Shown here: positions 24,670-27,496 of the stretch, in pieces
Position numbering within the stretch: the first letter of the stretch is position 1
How the letters are laid out: every line of letters starts with the position of its first letter
DNA from: Crinalium sp049646245
GTDB lineage: Bacteria; Cyanobacteriota; Cyanobacteriia; Cyanobacteriales; PCC-9333
Assembly: GCA_049646245.1 (NCBI GenBank)
Contig: JBARVL010000459.1
Span: 1-27,496, forward strand
Direction of reading: 5' to 3'
Length of the DNA stretch: 27,496 nt
Program-made: the position numbers and the translations under genes
Notes under the pieces: generated by a model
What the model was told of the DNA's origin: nothing
The model's input: only the letters and a program-made list of their open reading frames with translations
Database searches by the model: none

Positions 24670-25041
24670 TTAAGCTTGTTTTTTATAAGAAAAATAACGG
24701 TTTAAATCTTTATTGCTAACTAGATAAATTGCGATAACAGCACTGAGGACAACCATAATTAAACTTCCAGTCATCAGGATGGTAGAAAGTTTTGAACTCA
24801 GCGCCAGCATCATTGTGATTAAAATCACGACTAGCAAACTACAGATGCTTACCATCAGCCATTTCGCCCATTTCCGTCCCTGTATAACAAAATACATCAG
24901 TACAATTGTTAGTAAGATGCGACCAATAGCCCACCTATCCCGTGCAACGATCACTAACGCAATATCTAAAATGCAGAGCAGTACAAACAAAGCCAGCAGT
25001 TTATTTCGAGCGTTCAGCGCAGATTGATCGAGTTGAGTCAT
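24670..25041 (-). CDS. Small membrane protein with four helices
   Basis: The 123-residue product has about four hydrophobic segments: LLALFVLLCILDIALVIVA, AIGRILLTIVLMYFVI, WLMVSICSLLVVILITMML and ILMTGSLIMVVLSAVIAIYL. It has a short polar N-terminus and a basic C-terminus (RYFSYKKQA), suggesting an inner-membrane protein. It resembles small uncharacterised cyanobacterial membrane proteins; function unknown. It is close to the end of the helicase remnant but probably separate. Confidence 0.65.
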   Translation of the reverse strand: MTQLDQSALNARNKLLALFVLLCILDIALVIVARDRWAIGRILLTIVLMYFVIQGRKWAKWLMVSICSLLVVILITMMLALSSKLSTILMTGSLIMVVLSAVIAIYLVSNKDLNRYFSYKKQA

Positions 25042-25108
25042 AAGTGGAATACTTTCTGTATAGCTAAATAGATATAAAAAATTTTAGTTGATTTGCGATC
25101 GCAGATAA

Positions 25109-26412
25109 CTAACTTTCACAAAACCTCTTGGCTTTTTCAAAAGCATGATTAATCAATGTCATCATATCTTTTGCTTTCGCATCTCCACAGATATCAGGAT
25201 GCCATTGTTTAGCTAGTTTTCGATATGCCTGTTTAATTTCCTTGAAACTGCTTCCTGGTTCAACTTCCAGCACCATCCACCAATGTTTACGCTCTAAATT
25301 ATTACGAGTTGCTGTGTAAGTTTTGCCTTTGCTATTTTGATACTTTCTACCAGGCTTGCCAAATTCCAACTCCATCATGTACCGTATCCAAGGCTTAGGT
25401 GCAGTTGGTCGGAGTTGGTACAAGAAATCTAGATAAATAGCTTTGTTAGCAGTACAGTTTTTCCCGCCAAAGATAGCGCCAACAAACCAATCATCAGGTG
25501 CAAAGTATTTAAACTTCTCACGAAACAGTATTTTAATTTTGGCAGGGTTTCTACCTGCTTTGTATGCCCGTTTCATCTGAGAGCGAATATAACGTAGCTG
25601 TCTGAGTTCTTCCTCGGAAAGCAGTTCACCAAAAATTGGTGGCTCACCTGAATCTGGTTCATCGCCATCTCCTGAAAATTCATACCCACATTCTGGGCAG
25701 ATTTTACAGAACACGGGAATCATTTCGTGGCAGTTAAAACATTCTTTAAGTTGAGTCTCAATTAACGGTTTCGGACGTGGGCAAAGGCTGACTTTTAGTT
25801 TGGAGGTCGGTTTACAGACTCGCTTAAAGCATTCTCCAAAATCCAAGGGAAAATTCCACCGGAGTAGTGCATCATGATATCCCAAGCAATTTGATAGTAA
25901 ATGCTTGAATGACATTCATCAAAGATTACTAAACCAATATCAGGTGGTAATTCTCGATTCTGGATGGTTTGAATCATGCAGATTTGTACGGGTTTTGAGT
26001 AATCAGTTGGGTGATCTGCCCAAATAATGCCTGACTCAATACCCATTGAGAATAAAGTTTGCTGCGTTTGGTCTATCAGCTTTTTTCTATGGCAACAGAA
26101 CATTACACGCCGTCCTTTATTGACAGCATCAACAATCATTTGTGAGCTAATTATTGTCTTACCTGCTCCGGTAGGAGCATAAACCAGAACTGATTTGATC
26201 CCATTGCGGAAGAAATGGTAAGTTTCTCGAATTACCTGTTTTTGGTAGTCTCGTAGTTCAAAAGATTTAGCCTGTTTTGGTTCTGGCTTTGGTTCTGGTT
26301 CTGGTTGTGGTTTGGTTTCTGACTGTAGCTGCTCAAGTAGAGAAAATAAACTTAACTGCTCTACAGATGGTGTAATTTGTTGAGGTGCGATCGCGCCAAT
26401 TAATTTCTTCAT
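25109..26412 (-). pseudogene. SF2 helicase with DnaJ-like C-terminus, internal deletion
   Basis: The 5' part (26412 to about 25850) encodes the first RecA-like domain: Q-region FELRDYQKQVIRETYHFF, Walker A APTGAGKT, and motif II IFDECHSS. It should then continue to the SAT motif and second RecA domain, but after DIMMHYSGG the sequence jumps, out of frame, to DFGECFKRVCKP and the C-terminal region. That region holds a zinc ribbon (CFNCHEM, CPECGYEF) and a J-domain (WWMVLEVEPGSSFKEIKQAY, then the HPD motif in KQWHPDICGD). About 200 residues of helicase domain 2 are missing. The product cannot be a working helicase. Its start overlaps the upstream 72-codon ORF. Confidence 0.8.
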
Positions 26413-26627
26413 TGCGTTCCCTCCACCTGTTCAGATACCTGTTTAAATGCCTGAAGGATAGCCCACTTAGTTTGGTCGGCTCCACCAGCAGTGGAAGGGC
26501 AGAAGTTAGCCACGTCGCGTGATTCAATTTTCACCCCTGGTAATTCCGATGCTAAAAAGTGGATGTCGTAGTCATCGGCAAAGAAAGCATTCATTTTTTT
26601 ATAATCGGAATTATTAATCCTTGGCAA
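26409..26627 (-). CDS. Small hypothetical protein in the helicase operon
   Basis: The 72-residue product (from TTG 26627, or about 61 residues from the ATG at 26594) is soluble and unrecognised; the segment AFFADDYDIHFLASELPGVK suggests a strand-helix fold. It overlaps the upstream gene by 14 bp if the TTG is used, and its stop overlaps the helicase start by 4 bp, so the three form one operon. The ATG is preceded only by A-rich sequence, so coupling may drive its translation. Confidence 0.55.
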   Translation of the reverse strand: MPRINNSDYKKMNAFFADDYDIHFLASELPGVKIESRDVANFCPSTAGGADQTKWAILQAFKQVSEQVEGTQ

Positions 26628-27496
26628 ATTCCCCTTTAATTAAAGCTTTAATTGCTGCAACTGGCATACCATCACCAATCATAAAACGCACAGTTGTAAC
26701 TCTAAATTGAGGAACAAATAAGGTGCGGTTTTTCCAATCACCATCAACTTTTTCTTGGTAAGTATAGTTCCAATACCAATGAGCAATATTATTGGGATCG
26801 CGATGACCTTCTACGCGGGGGAAAGTTGCTGTGATACCGCTTTTAAGTTTTTTGTTCTTGGTGTAAGCATACATATAGCCCGAAGCAATTTGTTTTCCTC
26901 TCGCACCTCTGCGTTTAACCTGGTTTAATCCACTAGAACTGAGATCGGATTCTGGTTCTAGTGGATTAAATTGCTCTACTTGGTTTAATCCACTAGAACT
27001 GGATTCTGATTCTGGTTCTAGTGGATTAAATTCTGATGTAGCTGATCCCCTTAATCTCCAAAGATTTTCAGGCTCAATCGGTAGCGTTTGTTTTGTATCA
27101 GTCCAGCGCACGACAACATAATTTAGTTGTCCGCCCAAAATTGGCTCTTGTAGTACACCAACTACAACGCCATCCCTTTTGCATCGTTTCCAGCAAACCT
27201 TTTCGCCTATGATCCATACATCATCTGGGTCTAGCGGTTCATCATTACTCCAGTCGAATTGGTCATTCCAAGGTACTGTTGTTAATTCTTCTCCGTTTAA
27301 TTCGCTCTGGATTTCCTCAGTAAAATTATCACTGCAATTATGCTTATCCAATTCAGGTTTTAATCCTCTAGAAATTTTTTTACCGAATTTCAAAGTGCTA
27401 GGCAATTCTGGTACAGGCAGATTCGATCCGTGCCACAGCACCCAAATCTCAGGCGGTGCGCTTGGCGGAGCAAATTTGTCAACTACTACTCCTGTT
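26614..27496 (-). CDS. Hypothetical protein with KOW-like domain and palindromic insert (5' end outside window)
   Basis: The frame stays open to the right edge (codons before the GTG at 27441 read VVVDKFAPPSAPPEIW), so the true start is probably beyond the window. One part (EKVCWKRCKRDGVVVGVLQE, VVVRWTDTKQTL) looks like a KOW/SH3-type barrel. The C-terminal part (GKQIASGYMYAYTKNKKLKS, then HWYWNYTYQEKVDGDWKNRT) is rich in aromatic residues. Between them, a serine- and proline-rich linker (FNPLEPESESSSSGLNQ, repeated twice) is encoded by palindromic repeats. It heads the operon of the 72-residue protein and the helicase. Function unknown. Confidence 0.6.
   Translation of the reverse strand, partial: TGVVVDKFAPPSAPPEIWVLWHGSNLPVPELPSTLKFGKKISRGLKPELDKHNCSDNFTEEIQSELNGEELTTVPWNDQFDWSNDEPLDPDDVWIIGEKVCWKRCKRDGVVVGVLQEPILGGQLNYVVVRWTDTKQTLPIEPENLWRLRGSATSEFNPLEPESESSSSGLNQVEQFNPLEPESDLSSSGLNQVKRRGARGKQIASGYMYAYTKNKKLKSGITATFPRVEGHRDPNNIAHWYWNYTYQEKVDGDWKNRTLFVPQFRVTTVRFMIGDGMPVAAIKALIKGEFAKD
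26924..27030. repeat. Two tandem palindromes inside a coding region
   Basis: TTTAATCCACTAGAAC at 26924-26939 and 26984-26999 pairs with GTTCTAGTGGATTAAA at 26955-26970 and 27015-27030, as two 16-bp hairpins with a 60-bp period. The period is a multiple of three, so the frame is kept and a 20-residue unit (FNPLEPES then SSSGLNQV) is repeated. A related half-site (TTTAATCCTCTAGAAA) lies at about 27359. The arms match the intergenic palindromes at 24335-24452 except at one base. Confidence 0.85.

Overview
The window looks like plasmid or other accessory DNA of a filamentous cyanobacterium (Nostocales-like). This rests on many GCGATCGC (HIP1) octamers, a type V-K CRISPR-associated transposon (CAST), a ParA-type partition operon, a plasmid/phage-style family A DNA polymerase, and several broken genes. 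The organism is inferred, not proven.

Region 1 (1-6380) is the CRISPR-proximal part of a V-K CAST. It holds tnsB (cut by the left edge), tnsC, tniQ, a divergent MerR-type repressor gene (cvkR) with its operator, cas12k (split by a single-base frameshift), a tracrRNA, a short CRISPR array, a degenerate 'delocalised' repeat with its own guide, and a transposon end with five TnsB-type repeats ending in TGTACA at 6380. The other end lies left of the window. Region 2 (6381-8180) is target DNA: a family A DNA polymerase with a 3'-5' exonuclease domain, pointing toward the transposon and carrying a one-base frameshift in an A8 run.

The main discovery is that these two regions are linked. The first array spacer (6043-6080) encodes the polymerase C-terminus and matches the 3' end of the adjacent polymerase gene at 30 of 38 bases. 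A GTA (GTN-type) PAM sits at the expected side, and the transposon begins exactly 61 bp downstream of that PAM, within the 60-66 bp spacing known for V-K CASTs. Six of the eight mismatches fall at third codon positions. The element appears to have been guided here by a spacer against a conserved polymerase tail. It landed 22 bp past the stop codon, a strategy like Tn7 at glmS but using a crRNA against a polymerase.

Region 3 (8181-11920) is a patchwork of remnants: integrase N-terminal half, kinase N-terminus, GapR/DUF2312 fragment, WD40 tail and repeated integrase C-terminal copies. A few small intact ORFs lie among them. Region 4 (11920-14330) has a secreted small protein, small unknown ORFs, and a parA plus ribbon-helix-helix partner operon flanked by AATCTAGATT palindromes.

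Region 5 (14487-22125) is a translationally coupled pair of very large genes, each with a GHKL-type ATPase module; the second ends in a DUF3883/PD-(D/E)XK-like domain. It is a candidate defence system that I cannot assign to a named type. Region 6 (22126-27496) has small unknown genes, a four-helix membrane protein, a helicase gene with an internal deletion and a DnaJ-like C-terminus, and a family of palindromic repeats found both between genes and inside a coding region.
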